From: Actinoallomurus spadix | GTDB lineage: Bacteria > Actinomycetota > Actinomycetes > Streptosporangiales > Streptosporangiaceae | NCBI RefSeq assembly: GCF_024055725.1 | Contig: NZ_JAMXMX010000002.1 | Location: 248,001 to 312,000, forward strand | Reading direction: 5' to 3' | DNA length: 64,000 nucleotides | Shown here: in pieces, positions 8,014-16,416 of the stretch | Layout: each line of letters begins with the position of its first letter | How positions within the stretch are numbered: position 1 is the first letter of the stretch | The notes under the pieces: model-generated | Databases searched by the model: none | Told to the model about the DNA's origin: nothing | Seen by the model: only the letters and a program-made list of their open reading frames with translations | Made by a program: the position numbers and the translations under genes

Positions 8014-8019
8014 AGCCTA
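8014..8019 (-). promoter_or_regulatory. -10 hexamer (TAGGCT) for the GNAT gene, containing the upstream stop codon
   Basis: On the minus strand the TAG stop of the TPR regulator gene (8017-8019) begins TAGGCT, which is followed by 8 nt and the GTG at 8005. Confidence 0.4.
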
Positions 8020-9513
8020 ACGTCCGCGCGGCAGAGCTGCCGATGCGGGCACCTGGCAGTAGGACTCGATCTGCAGTTGCAAATCACGGGTAATAGGGGC
8101 GGTCCGGTATGCCGTAGTCCGCAATGCCTCATGCACGCGCATGACGCTCGCCAGGATGCCGCCGATCCGCTGGTCCGGCGCCAGATCCAGGACCGGACGC
8201 AGCGATTCGGCCGCGCCGTCCAGGTCGCCTCGGTTGACTCGCGCCAGTGCCTGATCGGCGCGGGCACCGGCCTCGTCGCTGAAGGACCGTTCGCCCGCAT
8301 CGGCGCTCTCGTAGGCGTCGAGGGCCTCGGCGGCGACATGTTCGGCTTGTTCGTCCGCCCCGGGGAGCCACACGCGTGTGTCGGCGGCGTAGTAGAGCTG
8401 GCGGGGCCGGGTGAAGGTCATGATCCCGCCAAAGCCGTCCAGGTCATCTGCTTGGGCCTGGTCACGTGCGGTGTGAGCGCGAGCGATCGCGGCTTCGGCT
8501 CGTTCGGCATCGCCAAGGATCGCCCAGGCGCGTGCCTCTTGAGCAGGCAACCACACCGAGGCGGTCCCGGTGGTGCGTCCGGCAGCCTCGGCGCCGGCTT
8601 CGGCATAGCGGACGGCGTCGTTCGGCCATCCGGCCCAATAACCGATCATTGACTGGAGGCTACGGGTCCAGGTTCGCAGCCCGTCGTGGCCGGCGTTGTC
8701 AGCGCACACGAATGCGGTACGGGCCTGGGTCATCGCCGAGTGCGGATCGCCCAGATCGTGGCTGGCCTTGGCGAGCATGCCGCAGATCACGCCGGTGAGT
8801 AGGTACAGATCCCGGGTCTCGGCAGGTCGCTGCCGGCCCTCGAGCAGCCGGAACCCGACGTCCTGCAGGTCGATCAGATCGGTCAGCAGCACCGGCAGGG
8901 GTTGTTGCGGATATGCGAGCGCCAGGCGGGCCACCTCGTCCCGGAGCTGATCGAGGGTTTCAGCGCCTACGTTGGTTCCCTCGACGGTAACGGCGAAGCG
9001 CAGTGCTTTACGAGCAGCCATTTCAACCTGCCTTTCCAGACGATCGACCTCAGGAAGGATTCGCGGCCGTGTTGCGGTGAGAGGAATGAGTCCGGCCTCA
9101 TCGCCCGTGGTCGGGCGGGGCAACGCGGTGAAGGCGGTATTGCAGCGGAGCAGCACGGCCCGCTCGTGCGGGTCGAGTCGGTCCAACGCCTCGGGGGTCA
9201 GTAGCCGTAATGGGGTCGTGTCATAGATCGTCGCCAACGTGATGATCTGCGTGGCCTGCGGCGTTCGGGCGCCGGAGGCCGGGAACATCTCCATGCGCGA
9301 CAACAAGGGCTGATCCATCACCGACGTAGGAGCGACCTGGGCATACCGCTCCACCACCTCCGGCTGACTCAGCCCATGCGCCATCCGGAAGGCGGCCAGC
9401 CGTGAACACCCCGTCAAGTGGCGGATCTCCTCGGCGGTCTCTTCAATACTGCGGCCCTGATCTTTCATCTGCGCGCGGAGACGGTTGACGTCCCGTTTGC
9501 TCCACTTGCCCAT
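8017..9513 (-). CDS. Large HTH/TPR-type transcriptional regulator
   Basis: A 498-residue protein. The N-terminal 100 residues contain a helix-turn-helix-like section (SRLAAFRMAHGLSQPEVVERYAQ) of XRE type. The remaining 400 residues are alpha-helical and Ala/Leu-rich with TPR-like spacing (AYPQQPLPVLLTDLIDLQDVG; ARAWAILGDAERAEAAIARAHTARD). This layout occurs in actinomycete developmental/antibiotic regulators of the NsdA kind; the exact target is not known. The ATG at 9513 has GGAGGCC 5 nt upstream. It is divergent from the accessory sugar cluster and may control it. Confidence 0.75.
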   Translation of the reverse strand: MGKWSKRDVNRLRAQMKDQGRSIEETAEEIRHLTGCSRLAAFRMAHGLSQPEVVERYAQVAPTSVMDQPLLSRMEMFPASGARTPQATQIITLATIYDTTPLRLLTPEALDRLDPHERAVLLRCNTAFTALPRPTTGDEAGLIPLTATRPRILPEVDRLERQVEMAARKALRFAVTVEGTNVGAETLDQLRDEVARLALAYPQQPLPVLLTDLIDLQDVGFRLLEGRQRPAETRDLYLLTGVICGMLAKASHDLGDPHSAMTQARTAFVCADNAGHDGLRTWTRSLQSMIGYWAGWPNDAVRYAEAGAEAAGRTTGTASVWLPAQEARAWAILGDAERAEAAIARAHTARDQAQADDLDGFGGIMTFTRPRQLYYAADTRVWLPGADEQAEHVAAEALDAYESADAGERSFSDEAGARADQALARVNRGDLDGAAESLRPVLDLAPDQRIGGILASVMRVHEALRTTAYRTAPITRDLQLQIESYCQVPASAALPRGR

Positions 9514-9919
9514 ATAGGGCCTCCCTTGGCGTGAGGCTCTGCACGACAGAATTCATCGCGGCGCCCCGCCTCGGCAACCACACAAACCGGACACCGTCGG
9601 TCGCTGCAACATGAGACTTCGCGTATTCGATGTGAATGCGCAGGTCAGGGCCCTGTCGGGATGCATAAGAAGGATGTCGTCGCCCACGGTGACGAGCATT
9701 GACTCGACGGCGTTAACTCAAGACCCAACCGCTTTCCACCCGGCTCATCTGGAAGGGAGTGCGGTGCATCTCAAGCCATCTCAACGCCACCCGCGCTGTG
9801 GATCAGCCGGTCGTGTCGTCGCGGCCGGACATCGAGGTCGCCGACGGTACGGCGTTCCACCATCCCGCTGTCACCGAGCCGGTTCCTAACCCCGGCCTGA
9901 CCAATCTTTAGGGGCAGCC
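9514..9919. other. Divergent intergenic region, 406 bp
   Basis: This lies between the TPR regulator and the ATPase gene. It is visibly less GC-rich than its neighbours. It contains a TTGACT at about 9698-9703 that could be a -35 for plus-strand transcription, but no well-spaced -10 is convincing. A 92-codon plus-strand frame (9611-9889) has no ribosome binding site or recognisable product and is not called. No hairpin terminator was seen. Confidence 0.4.
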
Positions 9920-10615
9920 ATGTCCGCGCTCCCAACCGAAGCGCCTACCAACATGCACTCACCGTTTCGACCCCGGCCCGAACGCGTCTCCGAAGACCTG
10001 CGGCTCCTCGCGCAGCCCACCGCTGTTGGTGCCGCCCGTGCCTTCGTCCGTGACCAGCTGAACCGCTGGCGGCTGAACGAACCGACCGGATACGACCTGC
10101 CCGGCACCGCCGAGCTGATCACCAGCGAGCTCGTCACCAACAGCCTCAAAGCCACGGGCGTGCCGCGTGCGCCTGCCAAAAGGTCATCGACGGTCAAGCC
10201 AGGCGTGATCGTTCTTCGGATGCGGTTGATCCGCCGCAGCCTGTTCGTGGAGGTCTGGGACGCGAACCCCTGCCCACCTGTCCTCGCCAATGGCGGGGAG
10301 CTGGAGGAGAACGGGCGAGGACTCGTTCTGGTCACCGCCTTGGCCAAAGCATGGGACTACTACGACTCCGACGCGGCAGTCGGCGGCAAGGTGGTCTGGG
10401 CAGAGCTCGACATCCCGGCCGAGCTCTCCGGCTTCACCCCGCTGACCAACATCCAGCAGGGCCCACCCCGGCTGGAACCGGATCCAGGATCACCGTCTTT
10501 GCCCACTCGCCATGTCCCTGGGCCGCCAACGCCCGATGGCAGCAGCCACCACTGGACGCATCCCGGCCGGTCCCTGGCCGACCGTCGATATTCGCCGTCC
10601 TCGCCAGTGCGGTGA
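9920..10615 (+). CDS. RsbW-like ATP-binding (HATPase_c) regulatory protein
   Basis: A 231-residue protein. Residues about 25-165 are an anti-sigma/histidine-kinase-like ATPase domain: the N box is in ELITSELVTNSLKATG and the G box in ENGRGLVLVTALAKAWDYY. Such single-domain ATPases in actinomycetes are often anti-sigma factors or partners of XRE regulators. The last about 60 residues (from GFTPLTNIQQG) are Pro/Ser-rich and not part of the fold. ATG 9920 has AGGGGCAG just upstream. It lies divergent to the TPR regulator, a frequent pairing. Confidence 0.75.
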   Translation: MSALPTEAPTNMHSPFRPRPERVSEDLRLLAQPTAVGAARAFVRDQLNRWRLNEPTGYDLPGTAELITSELVTNSLKATGVPRAPAKRSSTVKPGVIVLRMRLIRRSLFVEVWDANPCPPVLANGGELEENGRGLVLVTALAKAWDYYDSDAAVGGKVVWAELDIPAELSGFTPLTNIQQGPPRLEPDPGSPSLPTRHVPGPPTPDGSSHHWTHPGRSLADRRYSPSSPVR

Positions 10616-10820
10616 GCTGCGGTGACGAGAATTCGGCGTCCACTAATCGAGTTCGACGAGTCGGCATCCTCAATGAGCTCGCCTACCCGCGTGCGCGCCG
10701 TAGTCCGCCCATCTCTCAGGCAGATGGCCCCGGCCGCGGAGTGGCGGCCCTGTTCCATCCGCCTTTCTTACTGAAGGCGAACGCGCGCTCGTCGGGCGCC
10801 AGACCAGCAGGAGGAAAACA

Positions 10821-11852
10821 GTGCGGGTCACCGACCTAGAGCAGCTCGCAGGTACGACGGTGCTGGTCACCGGAGCCGGCGGTCTGATCGGCAGCCGTCT
10901 GACGGCCCACCTCCGGCGGATCGGCGCTCGGCCGGTATCGGTCTGCAAGATCGACGCCTATCCTCGCCAGGTCTACCACGACCACTTCGGCATCAGCCTC
11001 AACGACCTCGACTTCCATGTTGGAGACATCGCTAAGCCTGATCTAATCCCTGCGCTGATCGACGGCTGCGATTACGTCATCCACGCCGCGGCCCTGGCCG
11101 ACGTAGCGGCCTGCACCCGCCGGCCGTTGAAGGCCATCGAGGCGAACATCGTCGGCACACAACGGGTGCTGGAGGCCGCTAAAGCGGCTCCGCACGTGCG
11201 GCGTGTCGTATTCGTCTCCTCGGCCAGCGTCTATGGCAACACGACGGCCCAGTCCGGCGCATTCGCCGAGGACTCACCGCTTCACCCCGTGTCGGTGTAC
11301 GGCAGCAGTAAGGCGTGGGGGGAGTTCCAAACCGCAGCGATTCTGGGAGAAGCCGGGGTCTCCTATGCGATCGTTAGGTACTTCTCTGTCTACGGAGAAC
11401 CGCAAGTCATCAAGGAGAACAGCCACTCCTGGGTGGTGGCCTGGTTCTGCATGCGCGCTGCGCTCGGGCTGCCCCTGTACCTGAACGGCGGCGGCAGTCA
11501 GGTACGCGACCTGGTGCATGTCGATGACATCGCCGCCGGAACGCTGCGAGCTCTAATCGCCCCCGGGGCGCACAACCAGACCGTCAACATTGGCACCGGG
11601 ATCGGAACGACAATCCGGCAGGTCGCCGAGCTGATCCGTGTCCACTACCCGAACGTCACCTTGGTGGACGCACCACTGCCGCCCGGCGACCCCCTCGGGG
11701 GTTACGCCTCGACTCGGCACATGGCGGAGGTTTTGGGATGGCGGCCCGACGTCACGATCGTCGAGGGCATCGCCCGGTACGCGACGTGGCTGAACGAGAC
11801 GCCCTCGGCCATTCCCGACTGGCTGCGCCAGCCCGCCGCCATCCACCCCTGA
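10821..11852 (+). CDS. NAD-dependent epimerase/dehydratase (nucleotide-sugar type)
   Basis: A 343-residue extended SDR. The NAD motif is VTGAGGLIGS (residues 15-24). Conserved positions include D/V in HVGDIAKPDLI, the S of VVFVSSASVYG, and YGSSK for the catalytic Tyr/Lys. The C-terminal part (YLNGGGSQVRDLVHVDDIA) is typical of UDP- or dTDP-sugar 4-epimerases and dehydratases. GTG 10821 has AGGAGG 7-8 nt upstream. It begins the plus-strand sugar cluster. The precise sugar is not predictable. Confidence 0.85.
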   Translation: MRVTDLEQLAGTTVLVTGAGGLIGSRLTAHLRRIGARPVSVCKIDAYPRQVYHDHFGISLNDLDFHVGDIAKPDLIPALIDGCDYVIHAAALADVAACTRRPLKAIEANIVGTQRVLEAAKAAPHVRRVVFVSSASVYGNTTAQSGAFAEDSPLHPVSVYGSSKAWGEFQTAAILGEAGVSYAIVRYFSVYGEPQVIKENSHSWVVAWFCMRAALGLPLYLNGGGSQVRDLVHVDDIAAGTLRALIAPGAHNQTVNIGTGIGTTIRQVAELIRVHYPNVTLVDAPLPPGDPLGGYASTRHMAEVLGWRPDVTIVEGIARYATWLNETPSAIPDWLRQPAAIHP

Positions 11853-11881
11853 CAACATCCCTTCGCTCTCGAGGAGCCCGA

Positions 11882-12655
11882 ATGCCTTCGCAACCGCCGC
11901 AGCCGATCCCGCTTTGGGAGTTGGCCCGTGCCCGTTGCCTACCGCTCCGTCAGGTCATGGATCAGCCGACCTTAACGTGGATCGCCGAGCATCGTCCCAC
12001 TGCCGTGGCCGGTACAACTTTCATCGCGGATCAGCCGGTCATATTGGTGCCCGACGCCACATGGTTCGCAGCCCAGCAGGCCGACTCGATCCACGGGATA
12101 CGGCATAACGCCCGTGTCTGCCTACTAGCCGATCTGCTCGCCGCCCATCACGAGCTGGATCCCGACCAGACCCTGGCTCTGCGGCTCGCGGCTGCCGTCC
12201 ACGACTGCCGCCGTCGCAATGATCGGACCGATCCTGGACACGGGCAGCGGGCCGCCGTATGGCTGTCGCACCATCGCCAGGCCATCACTGCCGCGTTCGG
12301 CCTGAATCTGAGTCCGAGGATGGTCGCGGCGGCGAGTACGGCGATCAGCCTTCACGATGTTGCCTATCCGGCTTTCTCTCGCACCCAGCGCGACGCCTAC
12401 CGGCGTGCTGCATGTCTGACGGACCTGCTGAAGGCCGCTGATTGCTTGGACCGCTACCGACTACCGGTAACCAGGTGGTGGCCCGATACATCGCTGTTGC
12501 GCGTGCAGGTGCCGGACTGGATGTCCAGGGTCGCGTTCGACCTGATGTTGCACAGCGAGCAAGCCCGCCTCGATGGCGCCTCAGACCTTGACGCCCTCAC
12601 TCACGCCCGGGGGATCGTCTTCCATCCGCACAAGGAGACGCGCCTTGGCCCCTGA
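11882..12655 (+). CDS. HD-domain phosphohydrolase-like protein
   Basis: A 257-residue protein showing an ordered set of HD-superfamily ligands: H75 (GIRHNARV), H107-D108 (AAAVHDCR), H120 (DPGHG), H159 (ISLHD) and D188 (KAADCLDR). The spacing matches HD phosphohydrolases that hydrolyse nucleotides or nucleotide-linked compounds. The substrate is unknown. ATG 11882 follows a GAGGAG sequence. It starts 29 bp after the epimerase gene, and the next gene overlaps its 3' end, so the three are likely co-translated. Confidence 0.7.
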   Translation: MPSQPPQPIPLWELARARCLPLRQVMDQPTLTWIAEHRPTAVAGTTFIADQPVILVPDATWFAAQQADSIHGIRHNARVCLLADLLAAHHELDPDQTLALRLAAAVHDCRRRNDRTDPGHGQRAAVWLSHHRQAITAAFGLNLSPRMVAAASTAISLHDVAYPAFSRTQRDAYRRAACLTDLLKAADCLDRYRLPVTRWWPDTSLLRVQVPDWMSRVAFDLMLHSEQARLDGASDLDALTHARGIVFHPHKETRLGP

Positions 12656-14003
12656 CCCAGATTCGGTGTGGGAGGACGCCCACACCGACTACGGCCCTCA
12701 CCGCCGTCTGCGCGCCGCCCCCAGTGGATTGGCCGTCAGCGACATCGAGTGGTGCTCCCACCTACAAGAGACCCCTAACGGATGGCTCCTCCACGCGGGC
12801 TGCCTGCTGGAGACGCTGGTCAGCGGCCAGCCGATCTATCTGATGCACACCACCACCTACCTAGAGGCCATCCGGGCCAGCGGCCAGCTTTACCAAGCCG
12901 CCGGGTGCCTGGTCGGAGCCCTGTACTGTGCGCCGCTCACCCGCGAACCCACCGGTTTGCGCCCGCACAACCTCGGCTCCTGGCTGTTGGAAACCAAGCC
13001 CCGCGCGCGCACGATCGTGTTCGAAGTCACTCCCGGCCGCCCGGTCCCTGCGAAGGGGATCGACTACCTACGGCTGGGCGGTGTGCACCTGCGCACCTAT
13101 ATGGACCACCGCGCCTTCCTCACCGCTGCTGAAGATGATCAGCTCTGCCGGGCGGCCGTGGAACGGGTGCGGCGAGCGGCCGGCTTCCTCGACGTCCTGC
13201 TCGCAGGTGCTTGTGGAACCTACACGCCGGAGGCGCAGTTCCTCGACCAGCTCGCTGCCGCTGTACCGATCGTGCCGTTTCTGGGCTACTTGTACTTCGA
13301 AGTGGTGGCGGAGTATCTGATGCTCCACTCGATCTCCCCACAGACCAAGGCATATGCCCAGGTCGGAGAGATGAACAACCGTTTGTACAAGCAGTTGGCG
13401 TTCGCGGCTGTGGACACCATGGGGCATCTGTTCGACCTGGCACTGTTCCGCCCCGCTCATGACCGTCTCCGTGACCTGATCTGGCAGATCGAAACTGGCT
13501 TGGTCGCGGGTGCGGCCGACTACATCCGACGGCGACTGTCGCACCTGTTCGCCTGCGTAGCGCTGGCCCCATCCCAGGACGCGGCCTCCGTTTCCTTCCG
13601 CGACGCCACCTTCGACGCTCTCGCGCAGACCGCACCCGGGCTGCTGGGGCAGATGGTCTTCCGGCAACTGCGCACGAGCCTTCGCTACCCGCAGCTGTTC
13701 CCGATCTTCGAGCAGGCCAAGGCGACCGCCGCGTCCGCCTACTGGAACACCCACGGCATCCCGACACCGTTCAACGGCGTGACGCCCAAGGGGGAGATCG
13801 GCCTGAACCTGGCGTGGCCCACGGGCGCACGCGCTTGGGTAGCCGAGGCGTGTCAGCAAGGACTGCTCCACCCGACCGGCGAGCTCACGCTCACCTTCGT
13901 GCCTCGGCTGGCAGATCTGCGCGAAACCGCGCTGGGGCGGGCACGCTTCGCTGTCACTGCCGCGCCTTCATCCATCCCTCCTTCCGCCCCGAACAACTGC
14001 TGA
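12645..14003 (+). CDS. Unrecognised 452-residue protein, possible ADP-ribosyltransferase-like N-terminal domain
   Basis: No family is recognised with confidence. TTG 12645 is preferred because AAGGAG lies at 12632-12637 and the protein would overlap the HD gene by 11 bp; an ATG at 12573 is possible but would overlap by 83 bp. Residues about 55-150 hold PIYLMHTTTYLEAIRASGQLY, which resembles the 'yHxT...I...Gxl' opening of ADP-ribosyltransferase folds such as DarT, then LVGALYCAPL and RTIVFEV. The rest is helical, with FLGYLYFEVVAEYLML. Its place between the HD protein and a second epimerase suggests a role in the same pathway. Confidence 0.6.
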   Translation: MAPDPDSVWEDAHTDYGPHRRLRAAPSGLAVSDIEWCSHLQETPNGWLLHAGCLLETLVSGQPIYLMHTTTYLEAIRASGQLYQAAGCLVGALYCAPLTREPTGLRPHNLGSWLLETKPRARTIVFEVTPGRPVPAKGIDYLRLGGVHLRTYMDHRAFLTAAEDDQLCRAAVERVRRAAGFLDVLLAGACGTYTPEAQFLDQLAAAVPIVPFLGYLYFEVVAEYLMLHSISPQTKAYAQVGEMNNRLYKQLAFAAVDTMGHLFDLALFRPAHDRLRDLIWQIETGLVAGAADYIRRRLSHLFACVALAPSQDAASVSFRDATFDALAQTAPGLLGQMVFRQLRTSLRYPQLFPIFEQAKATAASAYWNTHGIPTPFNGVTPKGEIGLNLAWPTGARAWVAEACQQGLLHPTGELTLTFVPRLADLRETALGRARFAVTAAPSSIPPSAPNNC

Positions 14004-14016
14004 AAGGACCTGTTCC

Positions 14017-15072
14017 ATGCGTGTTGTGCTGCTCGGCGGCGCCGGGTACATCGGCACCGTCGCCACCCGTCATCTGACCGCTCTGGGCCACCACGTCACC
14101 GTGGTCGACGGCCTGATCTACCAGCGCGACGACGATCCGCAACGGCTGCTACCCACCGTGAGCGCCTTCGTTCACGCCGATCTGCGGGACAGCGCAGCGC
14201 TGCACCGTGCGCTCGCCGGCGCCGATGCGGTCGTGCACATGGGGGGCCTGGTCGGCGAGCCCGCCTGTGCTGTTGACGAGCGCCTGGCCGCCGAGCTCAA
14301 CTTCGCCTCGCCCGCCCTGGCCGCGGCCGCAGCCCGCGACCTCGGCGTGTCGCACTATGTGCTGTTCTCCTCCTGCAGCGTCTACGGACAGCACGAGGGA
14401 ACCGTCGACGAGGACACCGAGCCCAACCCGCTCGGCATCTACGCCCGTACCAAGGTGCTGGCCGAACAGTACGTGCGCCAAGCGCTGGCCGGTCACGCGA
14501 CCGTGACGGTACTCCGGCTGGCGACCGTCCACGGCCGTTCTCCGCGTCAACGCCTGGATTCGGTCGTCAACCGCATGACTGCCCAAGCGATCGCGACCGG
14601 CTGCATCCCGCTTAACGGTGGCGCGCAGCGCCGCCCGCTGGTTCACGTCACCGACGTCGCCGAGGTCCTGTCCGCTGTACTCACTCATCCTCACGGGTAC
14701 CGCGTCTTTAACGTAGGCGCCGACCGAGAGAACTACACAATCGCCCAGATTGCCGCGACCGTCGCACGGGCGGTGCCCGGCGCGCGCATCGATCGTGGCC
14801 CGGAACGCGACGAGGCGGATGCTCGCGACTACCGCACCAGCTTCCGCCGCCTTGCCGACGTGTTCCCCGGCGCCTGCCCGACCCCGTTGATCGACGGCGT
14901 CCGCCAGATCGCTGAGGCGATGACCGACCGACAGATCACCGACCCTGACCTCCCCGAGTACGACAACCTCCACGGCCTGTTGGCCTGCCGCGCCACCGGT
15001 CGTCTCCAACCACTCCGCTCCAGCGAATGCGACCCCCTGTTCCAGGAGTACACCGCGCATGCGGGGGCGTAA
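14017..15072 (+). CDS. NAD-dependent epimerase/dehydratase 2
   Basis: A 351-residue extended SDR beginning MRVVLLGGAGYIGT (glycine-rich NAD site). It has YVLFSSCSVYG and the catalytic YARTK. The C-terminal half contains NGGAQRRPLVHVTDVAEVL and FNVGADRENYTIAQIA, typical of nucleotide-sugar epimerases and C-3/C-5 modifying enzymes. GAAAGGA lies upstream of ATG 14017. The gap to the upstream gene is 13 bp and to the aminotransferase 5 bp. The final about 60 residues (from DRQITDPDLPEYDNL) extend beyond the usual domain. Confidence 0.85.
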   Translation: MRVVLLGGAGYIGTVATRHLTALGHHVTVVDGLIYQRDDDPQRLLPTVSAFVHADLRDSAALHRALAGADAVVHMGGLVGEPACAVDERLAAELNFASPALAAAAARDLGVSHYVLFSSCSVYGQHEGTVDEDTEPNPLGIYARTKVLAEQYVRQALAGHATVTVLRLATVHGRSPRQRLDSVVNRMTAQAIATGCIPLNGGAQRRPLVHVTDVAEVLSAVLTHPHGYRVFNVGADRENYTIAQIAATVARAVPGARIDRGPERDEADARDYRTSFRRLADVFPGACPTPLIDGVRQIAEAMTDRQITDPDLPEYDNLHGLLACRATGRLQPLRSSECDPLFQEYTAHAGA

Positions 15073-15077
15073 CGCCG

Positions 15078-16235
15078 GTGAACACTGACCTCCAGAGCCT
15101 GCCGGAGATTCCGTGGAACCGGCCGTCCATCGGGGACGAGGAGGTCGCCGAGGTCGTCGACACCTTGCGCTCGGGCTGGCTCACCCACGGCCCCAAAGCG
15201 ACCGCCTTCGAAGGCGCGGTCCGTGATGCGCTCGGCGTACAGGACGCCTTCGCCGTGTCCTCCTGCACCGCAGCCGTTCACCTGGGGCTGTTGGCTGCCG
15301 GCGTTGGTAGCGGCGACGAAGTGCTCACTCCGAGCCTGACCTTCTGCTCCGTCCCGAACGTACTGCGTCAAGTGGGAGCACGCCCGGTCTTCGTCGACGT
15401 CGACCCCGTCACCTACAACATCTGTCCGCGCGAGGCCGAGACAGCGATCACCGCCGACACCAAGGCCGTCATCGTTATGCATTACGGCGGCCACCCTTGC
15501 GACCTACGCGCCTTCCGTGACCTGGCCGACCAGCACGGCTTGCTGCTGATCGAGGACGCGGCCCACGCCCTGCAGGCCCACCGTGACGGGCTCCGCGCCG
15601 GGTCTGTCGGTGATCTGGCCGCCTTCAGCTTCTACGCCAACAAAGTCATCACCACCGGGGAAGGCGGCATGCTGGTCGGCCGCCATGACCTGGTCCACAA
15701 AGCTCGGCTGCTGGGTCGGCACGGCATCGACGCCTCGGTATGGCAGCGCCACGGTAGCCGCCGCACCGCCGACTACGACGTGACTGTGCCAGGCCTGAAG
15801 TACGTGATGTCGGATCTGGTTGCCGCGGTCGGACTCCAGCAATGGCGCAAGCTGCCGGCCTTCACAGCACGTCGAGCCGAGATCGCCGTCACATACACCC
15901 GTGCGCTGGGCGATCTGCCCGGCTTGGCCACGCCGACCGTCCTGCCCAGGACCGATCACGGCTGGTTCCTCTACTCGATCTTCATCGATCCTGATCGCAG
16001 CCCGCTCACCCGTGATCAGACCGCCGAACGCCTGCGCACTGAGTACAAGATCGCCACCAGTCAGCACTTCCGTCCAGCCCACACCCTGCAGGTCTACTCC
16101 GGAACTGCTACCCGCTCCCTGCCGGTCACCGAGAAGGCAGGCGCCCAGCAACTGTCTCTGCCCTGTTATCCCGCCATGACCGAAGACCAAGTGGTCCAGG
16201 TCGTCACCGCTATGCGCTCTCTGTGGAAGTGCTGA
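15078..16235 (+). CDS. DegT/DnrJ/EryC1/StrS-type aminotransferase
   Basis: A 385-residue PLP enzyme. IPWNRPSIGDEEVAEVVDTLRSGWLTHGPKA matches the family start in register (only short parts are cited). FAVSSCTAAVHLGLLAAGVG is the PLP phosphate loop, LIEDAAHAL the Asp that pairs with the pyridine, and FSFYANKVITTGEGGM contains the PLP-binding lysine. Such enzymes aminate keto sugars, usually at C3 or C4, in aminosugar biosynthesis. GTG 15078 is the likely start and lies 5 bp after the epimerase stop. It suggests that the cluster makes an aminosugar. Confidence 0.88.
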   Translation: MNTDLQSLPEIPWNRPSIGDEEVAEVVDTLRSGWLTHGPKATAFEGAVRDALGVQDAFAVSSCTAAVHLGLLAAGVGSGDEVLTPSLTFCSVPNVLRQVGARPVFVDVDPVTYNICPREAETAITADTKAVIVMHYGGHPCDLRAFRDLADQHGLLLIEDAAHALQAHRDGLRAGSVGDLAAFSFYANKVITTGEGGMLVGRHDLVHKARLLGRHGIDASVWQRHGSRRTADYDVTVPGLKYVMSDLVAAVGLQQWRKLPAFTARRAEIAVTYTRALGDLPGLATPTVLPRTDHGWFLYSIFIDPDRSPLTRDQTAERLRTEYKIATSQHFRPAHTLQVYSGTATRSLPVTEKAGAQQLSLPCYPAMTEDQVVQVVTAMRSLWKC

Positions 16236-16416
16236 CCGCGGCAGGAGCCGGTTCCAAGGCTCGAAGCGACCTGCGGCCCGATCCGGCCCCGCTCCTAGCG
16301 ACCGCCCATTAAGGTAGACCGCCAGCAGCATGACGACGCGGTGAGCAGCAGACGAATCTCACAGATCCATCATCTCGTCGCCAACAGCGCCTGATGCAGC
16401 AAAGGAACACATCCCG

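Noticed and set aside
9611-9889. 92-codon plus-strand frame in the regulator/ATPase gap
   Set aside because: There is no ribosome binding site, no recognisable product and the sequence is unusual for a coding region.
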